Below, in pieces: positions 7,972 through 17,268 of a stretch of 64,000 nt of DNA. The notes beneath the pieces were generated by a model that was not told the origin of the DNA, made no database searches, and was given only the letters and a program-made list of their open reading frames with translations. This DNA is from JAJDTT01 sp965116695 (GTDB lineage Bacteria; Acidobacteriota; UBA6911; RPQK01; JAJDTT01), in the NCBI GenBank assembly GCA_965116695.1, contig OZ220706.1, positions 1,054,001 through 1,118,000 of the forward strand. The letters run 5' to 3'. Position numbers and translations under genes: made by a program. Numbering within the stretch: the stretch's first letter is position 1; each line of letters begins with the position of its first letter.

Positions 7972-10236
7972 TCATGGACTCTTCTTGATCAGGGCCGCGA
8001 TCAGCGGTTGCAGGTCTTCGTGACGATTCTCGCCGCCGCCAAACAGAACCGTGTCTACGTTGCCCTTCTGGTCAATGATGATGTGAGTTGGATAGGTGCT
8101 CACGTTGAACTTACTAATGGTTTCGTGGGCGGCTGGGATGATTTCGTATTTGAAAGGACTCTCTTCGAGAAACGACCGAAGTGGCGCCTCATTGTCCCTC
8201 GCAAACGCGATGAATACGACATCGCGCTGGTCGAATTCATCCACCAACTTGTTGAGGCCGGGAATCTCCACTCGGCAGGGTGCGCACCCGATGAACCAGA
8301 AGTTCAGTACAACCACTTTGCCACGGAGGGACCTCGATTCGAGAGCATCTCCATCGAGCGAGGTCACACTGAAAGCAGGCGCCGGCGTTGCCTCGGTCTC
8401 GACCGATCGGGCTCTTGGCTCAGGTTGTCCGATTCCATCCTCGCCCTTTTCGTTCAGGATCCAGCTCTTTTCGGAACTGTCAGACGAATCAATCGACTCA
8501 AAGGCGTAAACCCTCAAAACATCGGGCCCGGACAAAAAGTACAACGCGCCTCTTGAATCGTTTGCGACCAGTTGCTCGTCCCACTCGATCTGTTGAAAAG
8601 CCTTTCCCCCGTTCAGATCGTAAGTGTGGAGACGCACGTTACGACGTTCGTCAGCAGGCGCCAATGATCGGAGGGTCGCAATCAAAAATCGGTCCCTGAC
8701 GATCGCCGTCCCTGTGACAGCGGTCCAGCTTGCAAGCCACTGGTTGTGAAAGTCCGGGTCGCTCCATAACAGCGACTTGTCTACTCGGTCCGGTGGAGGG
8801 AGATAATTCGGATCCTGTTGAATCTTGAAATCCCCGATGTAGACCCCTCCCGAATCATACTTTCGAATCTCATAGTCCACGAAGCCAACGGCATAGATAT
8901 TGCCGCGGCTATCGGATAGCGCATTGTAGCGCGGCATGTAGCTGCCTCTGAACTCTTCGTCCGGGCTCAACCATGCGCGTCTTTCTTCGCAAAGGAAGGC
9001 AAAACCATCGTCCTTCCTGAGAATCCCGAGCCAAGGACCATCAATCGTTCTGAGTCCGAGAAGAAGATCTCCGTTGTGCCTGAATCCCAGTTCGGAGGGA
9101 TAGATGTCTTCCGGCAGGTCGAATCTGTGATCGAAAGATCCGTCGGGATTGAAGACGATGATGGCTTCACCTTCCGACACATAGATCCGATTGTCTTGGG
9201 GATTCACGGCCAGCCCCAATATATGTCCCAGTTTGAGTTGTTTCCGAAGCTTCTCCCCAATATGGCGGATGAAACGTCCGTCGCGTCCAAACTCGGAAAC
9301 GGTGTCTCGGGAATTGAGCAGAAAGTAACTCTTGGGACCGATGGCAATGTTGTTCATGTATACGGAGACGCCTTCCGGTGGCTGGAATCGGATCTCCTTG
9401 AGCAACTCCAGCCGAGGCTTTCTCAGACTCTTGGCAGTCCCGTTCGAGAGATACTTGGGCTCTCGATCGTTCGGTTGCAGTCTGTCCGGATGGGAATCCG
9501 AGATGTCAGATGCGTTGCTACTGTCTGGCTGCGGACGCCGGGTGATCGTGTAGTTGACGAAATCCCAGTCCGAGTTCGACGTTCCCCAGCTCGATCCAGC
9601 TCCAAACCCTTGCCTCGGAGCATCACTGGTTGAGTAATCTGACAGCGACTCATATGAGATTCTGATCTTCAACTCTCCGTCAACAAAAATGTCAACTGCA
9701 ACATCACTGTGTTTCACAACCTTGTAGGTATGAAACACCGTCGTATCCAGAAAGACTCGAGTCTCAGGAATCTCTACGCCATGACGTGCCATGAACTGAA
9801 CGCTTGTGGTCGAAAGACCCAGGAGAATGATCTTGGTTCCATCAAGGAATCCCGCCTGCACGGATCGACTTTGTCCTGGCGCACCAACCGAGCGGACCCG
9901 TGTACGAAACTCCATCACAGCGTCATCGTGCCTTGTCAGTGGGTCGTTCCGGGAATAGAACTTGCACCTGGTGCCTCCAGATTCACTTTCAGACACGTTG
10001 TCCTCAATGTTCAGAATCCCGTCGTCGACGGACTGGACCCCGCACTCAGATTCCGCAGCGAAGGGAGGATCGTTTTTTTCCGGTACCACGTCCGCCCCAT
10101 ACTGAACTTCTATCCGCTCAATCACTGACCCGTCACTGGAATCGCTCCCCGCCTGCCAGAACTGGCAGGACAGGCTGGTCACAGCCCACAACGCTGCCAG
10201 AGCGGGCCATACTGCCTTGCAAATATCGTCAAACAT
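7972..10236 (-). CDS. Mosaic lipoprotein: LamG-like, beta-propeller and TlpA-type thioredoxin domains
   Basis: A 754-residue protein in three parts. The N-terminus has an export signal with a cysteine (VTSLSC) that could be lipidated. Residues of roughly 50-230 look like a laminin-G/concanavalin sandwich; 260-600 form an NHL or 6-bladed propeller (DNRIYVSEGEAIIVFNPDGS); and the last 150 are a thioredoxin-like domain with active site WFIGCAPCRVE and cis-Pro region STYPTHIII. Such fusions are redox proteins of the periplasm or outer surface. The ATG has AGGAG seven bases upstream. The gene and its flanks are visibly less GC-rich than neighbouring genes, suggesting acquisition from another source. 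Confidence 0.82.
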   Translation of the reverse strand: MFDDICKAVWPALAALWAVTSLSCQFWQAGSDSSDGSVIERIEVQYGADVVPEKNDPPFAAESECGVQSVDDGILNIEDNVSESESGGTRCKFYSRNDPLTRHDDAVMEFRTRVRSVGAPGQSRSVQAGFLDGTKIILLGLSTTSVQFMARHGVEIPETRVFLDTTVFHTYKVVKHSDVAVDIFVDGELKIRISYESLSDYSTSDAPRQGFGAGSSWGTSNSDWDFVNYTITRRPQPDSSNASDISDSHPDRLQPNDREPKYLSNGTAKSLRKPRLELLKEIRFQPPEGVSVYMNNIAIGPKSYFLLNSRDTVSEFGRDGRFIRHIGEKLRKQLKLGHILGLAVNPQDNRIYVSEGEAIIVFNPDGSFDHRFDLPEDIYPSELGFRHNGDLLLGLRTIDGPWLGILRKDDGFAFLCEERRAWLSPDEEFRGSYMPRYNALSDSRGNIYAVGFVDYEIRKYDSGGVYIGDFKIQQDPNYLPPPDRVDKSLLWSDPDFHNQWLASWTAVTGTAIVRDRFLIATLRSLAPADERRNVRLHTYDLNGGKAFQQIEWDEQLVANDSRGALYFLSGPDVLRVYAFESIDSSDSSEKSWILNEKGEDGIGQPEPRARSVETEATPAPAFSVTSLDGDALESRSLRGKVVVLNFWFIGCAPCRVEIPGLNKLVDEFDQRDVVFIAFARDNEAPLRSFLEESPFKYEIIPAAHETISKFNVSTYPTHIIIDQKGNVDTVLFGGGENRHEDLQPLIAALIKKSP

Positions 10237-10379
10237 TCTGCGACTCCTGATCTGTTTCCAACTGCATTGGGACGCTCAGCATTTGGTCTACGTCATTGGT
10301 GACAACATATGGTTCCAGTGGTCGAACTCTTTTGTCCGGCCGTCGAAACAAATTCGAATGCACTGCCACAGTTCCAGCC

Positions 10380-12665
10380 TCATTCTCCTTTCTCGATGTA
10401 TTCCTCCAACTCCCGGAGCTTCCGCCGGAACTCTTTCATATCGATTTCGGCCATCTCGTTTCTGGCACGCTCCAATTCCTTCCGGGCGCGTTCAAGCTGG
10501 CGCCGGAACTCCTCCATTTCGATTGCTGCCATTTCGCTTATGGCACGCTCCAATTCCTTCCGTCCGCTCTCGAGCTGGCGCCGGAACTCCTTCATCTCGA
10601 TCGCTGCCATCTCGCCCATGGCACGGTCCACTTCGTTCAGTGCACTTTCAAGCTTGTGCCGGATCTGGCGCCGGGTCTCACTTTTCAGATTGACCGATTG
10701 GGGAACGGACGCATCGCCCGGGAAACGAACGACGACGGTGGTTTTTACGGGAACGGGTATGCCGTCCAGGACAAAGGGTTCATACCGCCATTCGCTTACG
10801 GCGTTCGCAGCCGCGGAGTTCAAGCCGGGATCACCCTCGTCTCCTTTCAGGACCTCCACGTGCTGAACTTCTCCATTCCTGTCGATCACGATGGACAATA
10901 TGACCTGACCCGATGGACGGGTTTCTTTGAGTTCCGTCGGGTACTCAGGATCAACCCGGTGGATCAGGCGGCTCTCCATGACCCGTCCTCCCACTCGAAC
11001 CGGCTCCTCGACGGCTGATTCTGATTTGGGCATCCGAAGCAGGATGGTCGACCTCATGGTTATAGGATTCCCCTGGTAGATGTACGGTTCATAACGCCAC
11101 TGCTTTACGGCATTCACAGCGGCAGAATTCAGGCGTGGATCGCCCTTGTCACCTCGAACGACAGTCACCTGCTGAACATTGCCATTCTTGCCAACCACGA
11201 CGGACAAGATGATCAGGCCTAGTGGACCGTCGCCTTCCAAACCCGACGGGATCTCGGGATCGACCCGGTGGATCAGTCTGCCCGCCATGACATTGGGGCC
11301 AACATGAATAGGCTCATCGAAAACTGGTTCCGGGTGCGGCGATGCCTGGGAACCGGGGACCCCTACCTGTTCAGCGCGCGGCAAGCGAAGAAACACGGTG
11401 GTTCTCACGGGAACGGGCTTCCCGTCCAGGAGAAACGGCTCATAGCGCCACTGTTTCACGGCATCTTCGACCGCGGAATTCGAGGGGGGGTGGTCGTCAT
11501 TGCCTTGCAAGACTTCAACGCTCTGAACTGTTCCATTCCCATCGATGACGATGGACAATATGAACTGAGCCAACGGTCGGGAACTCCCCGGGTGCCCAGG
11601 GATCTCCGGATTAACCTTGTGGACCAGCTTGTCCGCCATAACCCGACTACCGACTCGAACCGGCTCCCCGGCAACTGGTTCCTCTTGCGGCATCCGAGCC
11701 GAAGGAGCGGCCGTCAACGGCAGTGCGGCCAGACTCCACCATCCGGTCGCCAAGAGCAGCGCCGCGCAGACACTCCAAAAAACCGTCGATCTGGTCTTGG
11801 ACATTTGTACCTCCCGCAATTGGAGCAGGTGCCGCACCCGGCGGCTGAATTGGCATTCCCGGAGAAAAAGGGGAGCGGGCAAGGATGGGGCGGAATTCTT
11901 CCACTTGGCGATCTCTACCAATGAATGAAGGTAGGTCTTCCTCGAGCCCAGCAGCGCGGCCGCCTGTTCATCCACGACTTGCTCCCGGGTCAACTGAATT
12001 CGGCCGACCAGCCAGTAGAAGCCCGGGTGGAACCAGAACACGGTCCGCACCAACTCCTCGAATGTATTCCAGAACCAGTCCCCCCTCTTCACGTGGAGCA
12101 GCTCATGGCAAACGACGGCCTTCTGCATGGCCGGCTCCAGTTCGTCGAACGAATCGGGGAAGACGACGACCGGTCGGAAGAAACCAAAGGTAGTGGGCCC
12201 GGTGACCTCGGACGACACACGAAACCGGGCAGAAACTCTCAAGTCCCCGGTCAGCGACTGAAGATGCAGGGGCAGGTCCAGCCGTCGAGTTCTCCGCCTC
12301 AAGCGGTGGAGCCTGTAAAAGCCGGCCCCCAGCCAGATCAGGCGGAGTAAAACGCCGGAGGCCAAAAGGACCCCCAACAGGGGAAAATGGTCAGCGGCTT
12401 GGTTCGTCTCACTCACCGTCACCGGAGAAACAGGAAGCATCGGATCGTCGGCCAGAGGAACCGATACGGGATCGGACAAGGGGTCCGGCACTCCAGGCTG
12501 GAATACCAGTAGCAGACAGACTGCCAGCAGAATCCGCCAGAAAACGTACAAACTGCGGGGCTCACGAAGTCGAAGGAATCGGATCAGGAGTCCGGCCGCC
12601 AGAATCAGGATTCCGGTCTGCAGGCTGTAGTACAAGAGATTGGATAACGACAGTTCCAGGTTCAT
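10380..12665 (-). CDS. BlaR1-like M56 peptidase with three TonB C-terminal domains and coiled-coil tail
   Basis: A 761-residue membrane protein. N-terminal helices (residues 5-30, 38-56, 95-118) precede an M56 metalloprotease domain with HELLH at 187-191 and FWFHPGFYWLVGR after it, and another helix lies near 295-318. Three TonB_C-like repeats follow at about 334-429, 449-545 and 553-649, each with a RVDPE/KVNPE start, a LSIVI or LSVVV strand and a WRYEP core. Residues 664-761 are a charged coiled coil made of three 26-residue units beginning MAAIE or MAEID. By analogy with BlaR1/MecR1, it senses a periplasmic ligand and cleaves the BlaI-type repressor encoded just upstream, with which it shares a TAATG stop-start overlap. 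Confidence 0.9.
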   Translation of the reverse strand: MNLELSLSNLLYYSLQTGILILAAGLLIRFLRLREPRSLYVFWRILLAVCLLLVFQPGVPDPLSDPVSVPLADDPMLPVSPVTVSETNQAADHFPLLGVLLASGVLLRLIWLGAGFYRLHRLRRRTRRLDLPLHLQSLTGDLRVSARFRVSSEVTGPTTFGFFRPVVVFPDSFDELEPAMQKAVVCHELLHVKRGDWFWNTFEELVRTVFWFHPGFYWLVGRIQLTREQVVDEQAAALLGSRKTYLHSLVEIAKWKNSAPSLPAPLFLRECQFSRRVRHLLQLREVQMSKTRSTVFWSVCAALLLATGWWSLAALPLTAAPSARMPQEEPVAGEPVRVGSRVMADKLVHKVNPEIPGHPGSSRPLAQFILSIVIDGNGTVQSVEVLQGNDDHPPSNSAVEDAVKQWRYEPFLLDGKPVPVRTTVFLRLPRAEQVGVPGSQASPHPEPVFDEPIHVGPNVMAGRLIHRVDPEIPSGLEGDGPLGLIILSVVVGKNGNVQQVTVVRGDKGDPRLNSAAVNAVKQWRYEPYIYQGNPITMRSTILLRMPKSESAVEEPVRVGGRVMESRLIHRVDPEYPTELKETRPSGQVILSIVIDRNGEVQHVEVLKGDEGDPGLNSAAANAVSEWRYEPFVLDGIPVPVKTTVVVRFPGDASVPQSVNLKSETRRQIRHKLESALNEVDRAMGEMAAIEMKEFRRQLESGRKELERAISEMAAIEMEEFRRQLERARKELERARNEMAEIDMKEFRRKLRELEEYIEKGE

Positions 12666-13033
12666 TACCCCTCCTCGATCATGTCTTCTAGTTCCCGAAG
12701 CCTCTCCTTGGAAATGTCGTGCCGCTCGACCAGGTGCAGCATGAGCGCCTCGCTGGATCCTCCGAATACTCGCTCCACCAAGTCTGCAACCACCTCACCA
12801 ATCACTTCCTCCCGGGGACGGGTGGGCCGATAGATGTGTGCCCGGCCCTCTTTCCACTTCCGGAGGAATCCCTTCCGACCCAGGCTCTGCATGGTGCCCA
12901 TGACGGACGTGTAGGCGATCCGGCGCCGCAGGCGCAGTTCCTCGTAGACGTCCCGGACGGTGACCTCGTCACCGCCCAGACGCCAGATCAGCTTCATGAT
13001 TTCCAGTTCCTGTCGACTTAAGGATTTTGACAT
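12665..13033 (-). CDS. BlaI/MecI/CopY family transcriptional repressor
   Basis: A 122-residue winged-helix repressor. Motifs are LSRQELEIMKLIWRLGG, VTVRDVYEELRLRRRIAYTS (recognition helix region), the wing KGFLRKWKEGRAHIYRP, and a C-terminal dimerisation helix. BlaI/MecI homologues repress their own operon until the partner M56 protein triggers their cleavage. The stop overlaps the M56 gene start by one base, confirming the pair. The promoter sits directly against the start codon. What the pair controls besides itself is not visible; no beta-lactamase gene is in the window. Confidence 0.95.
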   Translation of the reverse strand: MSKSLSRQELEIMKLIWRLGGDEVTVRDVYEELRLRRRIAYTSVMGTMQSLGRKGFLRKWKEGRAHIYRPTRPREEVIGEVVADLVERVFGGSSEALMLHLVERHDISKERLRELEDMIEEG

Positions 13034-13068
13034 ACGTATAGTGTAGTACGGTATATACCTTATTTCAA
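13034..13068 (-). promoter_or_regulatory. Candidate blaI promoter and overlapping operator
   Basis: On the minus strand, TTGAAA (13063-13068) lies exactly 17 bases from TACACT (13040-13045), giving a near-consensus promoter whose transcript would begin almost at the blaI ATG, so the message would be nearly leaderless. The spacer contains the palindrome GTATATAC (13051-13058), and an ACTACA half-site overlaps the -10 box. BlaI-family operators are built from TACA/TGTA dyads, so autorepression is plausible. This is inference from pattern, not a matched operator. Confidence 0.5.
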
Positions 13069-13169
13069 CCCAAAATATTTATTCGACGCCAGGACGACAA
13101 GTATCAAGCGTTTTTTGGTGTGGGATTCCCGATTGAATCGGCCGTCTGCCGAGACTCCCTGCCCGGTGG

Positions 13170-14840
13170 CTAGAAAGCCGCCGCTCCCGCCGACTCCCAA
13201 TCCTCCGAGACGCGCTGTTTCCAGGCTTGGTAAAGCCGGTGCAATTTCTTCACCCGGTCCGGATACCGGGACGCAAGGTCTCGCTGCTCGGTGCGATCCG
13301 CAGCCATGTCGTAGAGCTGCCACAAGCTTTCCGGATCTCCCGGTGTCGGAGGAACGGTCCGGTCCGTTCCCTCCGGCCGCCAAGGCTGGTATTGAATCCA
13401 GTGGTCGGGAGAGACCAGTTTCCACCTTCCCTGCCGGACCGCCCGCCAGCGGCCGCGCTGATTCCAGTACAGCGCCTCGTGGCCCTTTCGAGTCCTCCCC
13501 TGGAAGATGGGAAGCAAGCTCCGGCCCTCCAGCCGCGGGATCTTCATCCCGTTGACCTCCGATGGATAGTCGGCTCCCGCAACCTCCAGGCAGGTGGCCA
13601 TGATGTCGATGAGGTGGCCGACTTCCGAGCTGATCCTTCCCGGCCGCGCGATGCCCCGCGGCCAGTAGGCCACCAGTGGCGTCGCAATACCCCCTTCGTG
13701 GTTCCATCGTTTGAACTGGCGAAACGGCGTGTTGCTGAGGTTCGCCCAAGGGAGGTCCACCGACCGGTAGGATTCCACCGGACCGGGCGGCAGGCCGGGC
13801 GTCCGGGTGCGGTCCTCGTCGCTGGCACCGTTGTCGGACAGGAACAGAACCAGAGTGTTCCTCTCCTTGCCCAGCGACCGCACGGTCTCCATCAGGCGGC
13901 CGATGTTCTGGTCCATGCGGTCCACCATGGCGGCATAGACCGCCATCTTCAGGTCCCAGGCCTCCTTGTCCGCTACCTCTTCCCAGGCCGGTGCGTGGGG
14001 GCTGCGGGAAGACAGTTCCGATCGGCCGGAGATCAACCCTTCCCCGACCAGGCGCCGGTGGCGTTCCCGGCGGAGAGTGTCCCAACCGGCCATGAAACGG
14101 CCCCGGTAGCGGGCAATGTCTTCCGGCCAGGCATGAAGCGGGTAGTGGGGCACGGTATAGGCGAGATAGAGGAAAAAGGGGCGTTTCTCCCGGCCGTACT
14201 GCTTCAGATAGCCGATGGCGTGGTCGGTGAAGGCGTCGGTGCTGTAGAACCGGCGGTCTTCCGGCGTGTAGGGGCGAATGACCTTCCCTTCGATGGAAAA
14301 CGGTTGGTCGTCGCCGGCGAATTTCTTGCCCGGCTCCGGCTCACCGGGTCGTCGCCGGCCCGGATTGAAATGATTGCTGGTCCCCGTCAGGAGTCCGTAG
14401 TAACGCTCGAATCCCCGTTTCAACGGATGGCCGTCCAGGTGCCACTTGCCCGACATGAGGGTCCGGTAACCCGCGGCCTTGAGTGCTTCCGCCAAGGTCA
14501 CGCATCCCAGAAACCGGCGGTCTCCCACCTGTTGCGAATAGAGTCCGCTGAGCAGCGACGCCCGGCTGGCCGGACAGATGGCGTTGTTGTAGAACTGCGA
14601 GAAACGGAGCCCGTTGCGGGCCAGACGGTCCAGATTCGGAGTCCGAATCTCTCCCCCGTAGCAGCCCAGGTCCGAGTAGCCCAGATCGTCCGCCATGATC
14701 AGGATGATGTTGGGCCGGGGCGGAGACGACGCCCCCGCCACAGAGCCGGTGAGGAGGGCTAACAGCGACGTCACGATGACGCTGCGGGCAGCGCCCCTCA
14801 TCCTTCGTGATGCGAACGGCCGTCTCTCAGGAACCTGCAT
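13170..14840 (-). CDS. Secreted sulfatase (alkaline phosphatase superfamily)
   Basis: A 556-residue sulfatase. After an export signal (about 14-38) the N-terminal metal site is IILIMADDLGYSDLGCYGG, and the formylglycine motif is CPASRASLLSGLYS, of the C-x-A-x-R type. Further signatures are TLMSGKWHLDG and LFLSDNGASDEDRTRTPG, the second metal site. The enzyme hydrolyses sulfate esters and needs activation by a formylglycine-generating enzyme not seen here. It is the third gene of an operon after a propeller lipoprotein and a VCBS protein, which fits removal of sulfate from polysaccharides. The first ATG begins six bases after the VCBS stop; a second at 14801 is possible. Confidence 0.94.
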   Translation of the reverse strand: MQVPERRPFASRRMRGAARSVIVTSLLALLTGSVAGASSPPRPNIILIMADDLGYSDLGCYGGEIRTPNLDRLARNGLRFSQFYNNAICPASRASLLSGLYSQQVGDRRFLGCVTLAEALKAAGYRTLMSGKWHLDGHPLKRGFERYYGLLTGTSNHFNPGRRRPGEPEPGKKFAGDDQPFSIEGKVIRPYTPEDRRFYSTDAFTDHAIGYLKQYGREKRPFFLYLAYTVPHYPLHAWPEDIARYRGRFMAGWDTLRRERHRRLVGEGLISGRSELSSRSPHAPAWEEVADKEAWDLKMAVYAAMVDRMDQNIGRLMETVRSLGKERNTLVLFLSDNGASDEDRTRTPGLPPGPVESYRSVDLPWANLSNTPFRQFKRWNHEGGIATPLVAYWPRGIARPGRISSEVGHLIDIMATCLEVAGADYPSEVNGMKIPRLEGRSLLPIFQGRTRKGHEALYWNQRGRWRAVRQGRWKLVSPDHWIQYQPWRPEGTDRTVPPTPGDPESLWQLYDMAADRTEQRDLASRYPDRVKKLHRLYQAWKQRVSEDWESAGAAAF

Positions 14841-14846
14841 TCGTCC

Positions 14847-17267
14847 CTACCGGTCCGACGCCACGGCACGGCCCAATCGGACGGCGGGGCGTTCGTCCAG
14901 TTCCAGCGCCGTGTGCCGGTAGAAGTAGTAGGTTCCCATTTCCGGAGAGGCCAGGATGTCAGGTTTGGCGTCTCCGTCCAGATCTCGAAATCCGTAGTAG
15001 GGACCGTGGGAGCCAAGCCCTTCCAATGGCTTTCCAAAGAGGGCCAAAACCCGGGGCCGCCCGAAGCGGGGTTCGGCTTGGGTACCGATGTTGGGATAGA
15101 TGAGAGGCCGGGTGGGATTGTGGTCCCACGCGCCCGACTTGCGCCGGCATTCGTTGAAGAAGAGGTCCAGCAGTCCGTCCCCGTTCCAGTCCACCAGGAA
15201 GAACTGGCTCGGCTGGAGATCGACTCCCTGGATGGTTTCGCCTCCGGGAAAGCGAAAGGGTCCGTCGTCCCGGAGCCGAAGCGTCCCCTCCCCGTCCCGG
15301 AACCTTCGGAACAGGTGGGCGTCCCAGGTGACGGACGCAACCGTCACGAGATCGGTGAGACCGTCTCCGGTGAGGTCGGCAAAGGCGGCCCGGGCCCGCC
15401 ACCGGAACGGCTGGTGCCGGTTGGGAACCTTCTTCCTCCACTGGCCGGATCCGGCTCCCAGGAGCTTGGCGGTCGCGGCCAGGAGCTCCTTTCCATCGGG
15501 ATAGCCTTCGCACAGAACCTGGAGCCGGGGACCGAACCTGGGCCGGCTCCGGGTGCCGATGTTCCGGTACCAGTAGATGCGGTTGGTGAGGTTGGGGAGC
15601 ATCAGGTCCGGCAGCCGGTCTCCGTCCCAGTCGATGTAGACCGGGTGTGTGTAGCCCATGTTGTGCCCGTAGTCCTCCAGGCCCGGAAAGACCTGGCTCA
15701 TGAAGAGGCGGATCGGCTCCCCCTGGGACCGGACCGGCTCCTCACGGACAAATTTCGGGCGTGACCCGGTGCCCTCGTTGATGAGAACCCGGACGAAGCC
15801 GAACCCGTCGCCGGCCAGGAGGTCCCAGTCCCCGTCTCCGTCCCAGTCGCAGGGATAGGGCGTCGCCTGTTCTCCCAGAATCGCATGGGCGGACAACGAC
15901 TGGGCCTCGTGGCGGCGGAATGCCGGTTCTTTTCCGGCACTACCCTGACGATGTTCGAAGAAAGCCAACTTTCGCAGGTGGTCGTAGGCCACCAGAAGGC
16001 CCCGCCGGGGACCATCAGGTACGGACGCCGTGAAATAGGCGGCCCGGGCTCCGATCTGTTCCAGCAGGCGAGGCGAACCAAACCTTGGAACCGTTCCACC
16101 CTGGTTCCGGCGCCACGCCACCCGGTAGAAATATTTCTTCCTCTCGGCGTCGGGATCGGTGACCAGGCAGACGCTGTCCGGACGGCCGTCCTGGTCCACG
16201 TCGTAGAAACTGGCCCGGACTCCCGGATCGATTCGTACAGGAGACCCCGGCCGAAAGGGCCAGCCCTCGGGATTCCTATTTCTAATGAAGTAACCCCGAC
16301 CGTCAGGTGGAATGTCCTGACCTCGAAACATGGATCCGACGAACAGGTCCTGGGTTCCGTCCTGGTCCAGGTCCACGATTCTCACTGGACCCCACCAGTC
16401 CGGCGGGCGGGAAATGCGGCCGTGGTCCCGGAAGATGGGAAGTCCTCCACCGTCCCGCCGTCCGGTGTTGAGAAGGAAGACGATCCAACCTTCGGCGCTG
16501 CGGGGATTCTGATGTGAGCCGTCGGCAGGCGAGGAATAGACGAGGTCGACCAGGCCGTCGCCGTTCAGGTCTCCCGCGTCCAGATGGAGATAACCGGCCC
16601 GCAGGTGACGCGGCTCCGGCGAGCCGGCTTCTTCCAGGTAGCGAATGGCGACCGGTTCTCCGAACTGGAATTCGTCGACACCGCCGACCCGGGGATAGCA
16701 AACGATTCCTCCAGGCGGACGGTCAGGCGAATACGTGTAGATCACCGTTCCCACCAAGTCCCGCTTGCCGTCCCCCGTCAAGTCCACCAAGGCGCCCAGA
16801 ATGGGGAGTGAAATGGGTTTCGGTTTCCCCGCGTTGTAGCGAAGCAGATCGCCGGTACCGATCATGGGGATGTACGGGCGGGGGTTCAGAGGCGGCCGGA
16901 CGGGACCCGTCCGAAACCGGATTCGGTAATCTCGTCGCTCCGGGTCCTCCACGACCCACTGGACCCGTCCCTGATGTCCGTGGTGGAAGTCGCGGCTCAG
17001 CGCATGAGGCACAGGACCCCCCGATACCGCATCCACGACCTGAATCGAGTTGGGATCGAGAACGCCTTCGATTCCGGCGTCCGCAGCCAGGGAGGCGAAA
17101 TCGATCCAGGGGTCGACGGGGATCTGGCCAAAGGGGAGGGACGAGGTGATGCGAAGCTCCACCGAGTACTCGCGGCCAGCCGGCTCCGCACCGGCCCGGG
17201 CCAGGGCCGCCAGGATCAGGAGCACCAGGGAGGATGTTACTTTCGCCGCCAGGAACGTCCCCCTCAA
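14847..17267 (-). CDS. FG-GAP/VCBS repeat-containing secreted protein
   Basis: An 806-residue protein starting at TTG right after the stop of the upstream gene. The signal peptide is about residues 10-27 (SLVLLILAALARAGAEP). The remainder contains at least six aspartate-rich calcium-loop repeats such as DLTGDGKRDLVG, DAGDLNGDGLVDLVY, DLDQDGTQDLFVG, DVDQDGRPDSV, DWDGDRLPDLMLP and DLDGDAKPDILAS. These are integrin-like propeller blades. Such proteins are surface or periplasmic binding proteins. It lies between a propeller lipoprotein and a sulfatase in one operon. Ligand unknown. The rare start codon makes the exact N-terminus uncertain. Confidence 0.85.
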   Translation of the reverse strand: MRGTFLAAKVTSSLVLLILAALARAGAEPAGREYSVELRITSSLPFGQIPVDPWIDFASLAADAGIEGVLDPNSIQVVDAVSGGPVPHALSRDFHHGHQGRVQWVVEDPERRDYRIRFRTGPVRPPLNPRPYIPMIGTGDLLRYNAGKPKPISLPILGALVDLTGDGKRDLVGTVIYTYSPDRPPGGIVCYPRVGGVDEFQFGEPVAIRYLEEAGSPEPRHLRAGYLHLDAGDLNGDGLVDLVYSSPADGSHQNPRSAEGWIVFLLNTGRRDGGGLPIFRDHGRISRPPDWWGPVRIVDLDQDGTQDLFVGSMFRGQDIPPDGRGYFIRNRNPEGWPFRPGSPVRIDPGVRASFYDVDQDGRPDSVCLVTDPDAERKKYFYRVAWRRNQGGTVPRFGSPRLLEQIGARAAYFTASVPDGPRRGLLVAYDHLRKLAFFEHRQGSAGKEPAFRRHEAQSLSAHAILGEQATPYPCDWDGDGDWDLLAGDGFGFVRVLINEGTGSRPKFVREEPVRSQGEPIRLFMSQVFPGLEDYGHNMGYTHPVYIDWDGDRLPDLMLPNLTNRIYWYRNIGTRSRPRFGPRLQVLCEGYPDGKELLAATAKLLGAGSGQWRKKVPNRHQPFRWRARAAFADLTGDGLTDLVTVASVTWDAHLFRRFRDGEGTLRLRDDGPFRFPGGETIQGVDLQPSQFFLVDWNGDGLLDLFFNECRRKSGAWDHNPTRPLIYPNIGTQAEPRFGRPRVLALFGKPLEGLGSHGPYYGFRDLDGDAKPDILASPEMGTYYFYRHTALELDERPAVRLGRAVASDR

Positions 17268-17268
17268 T

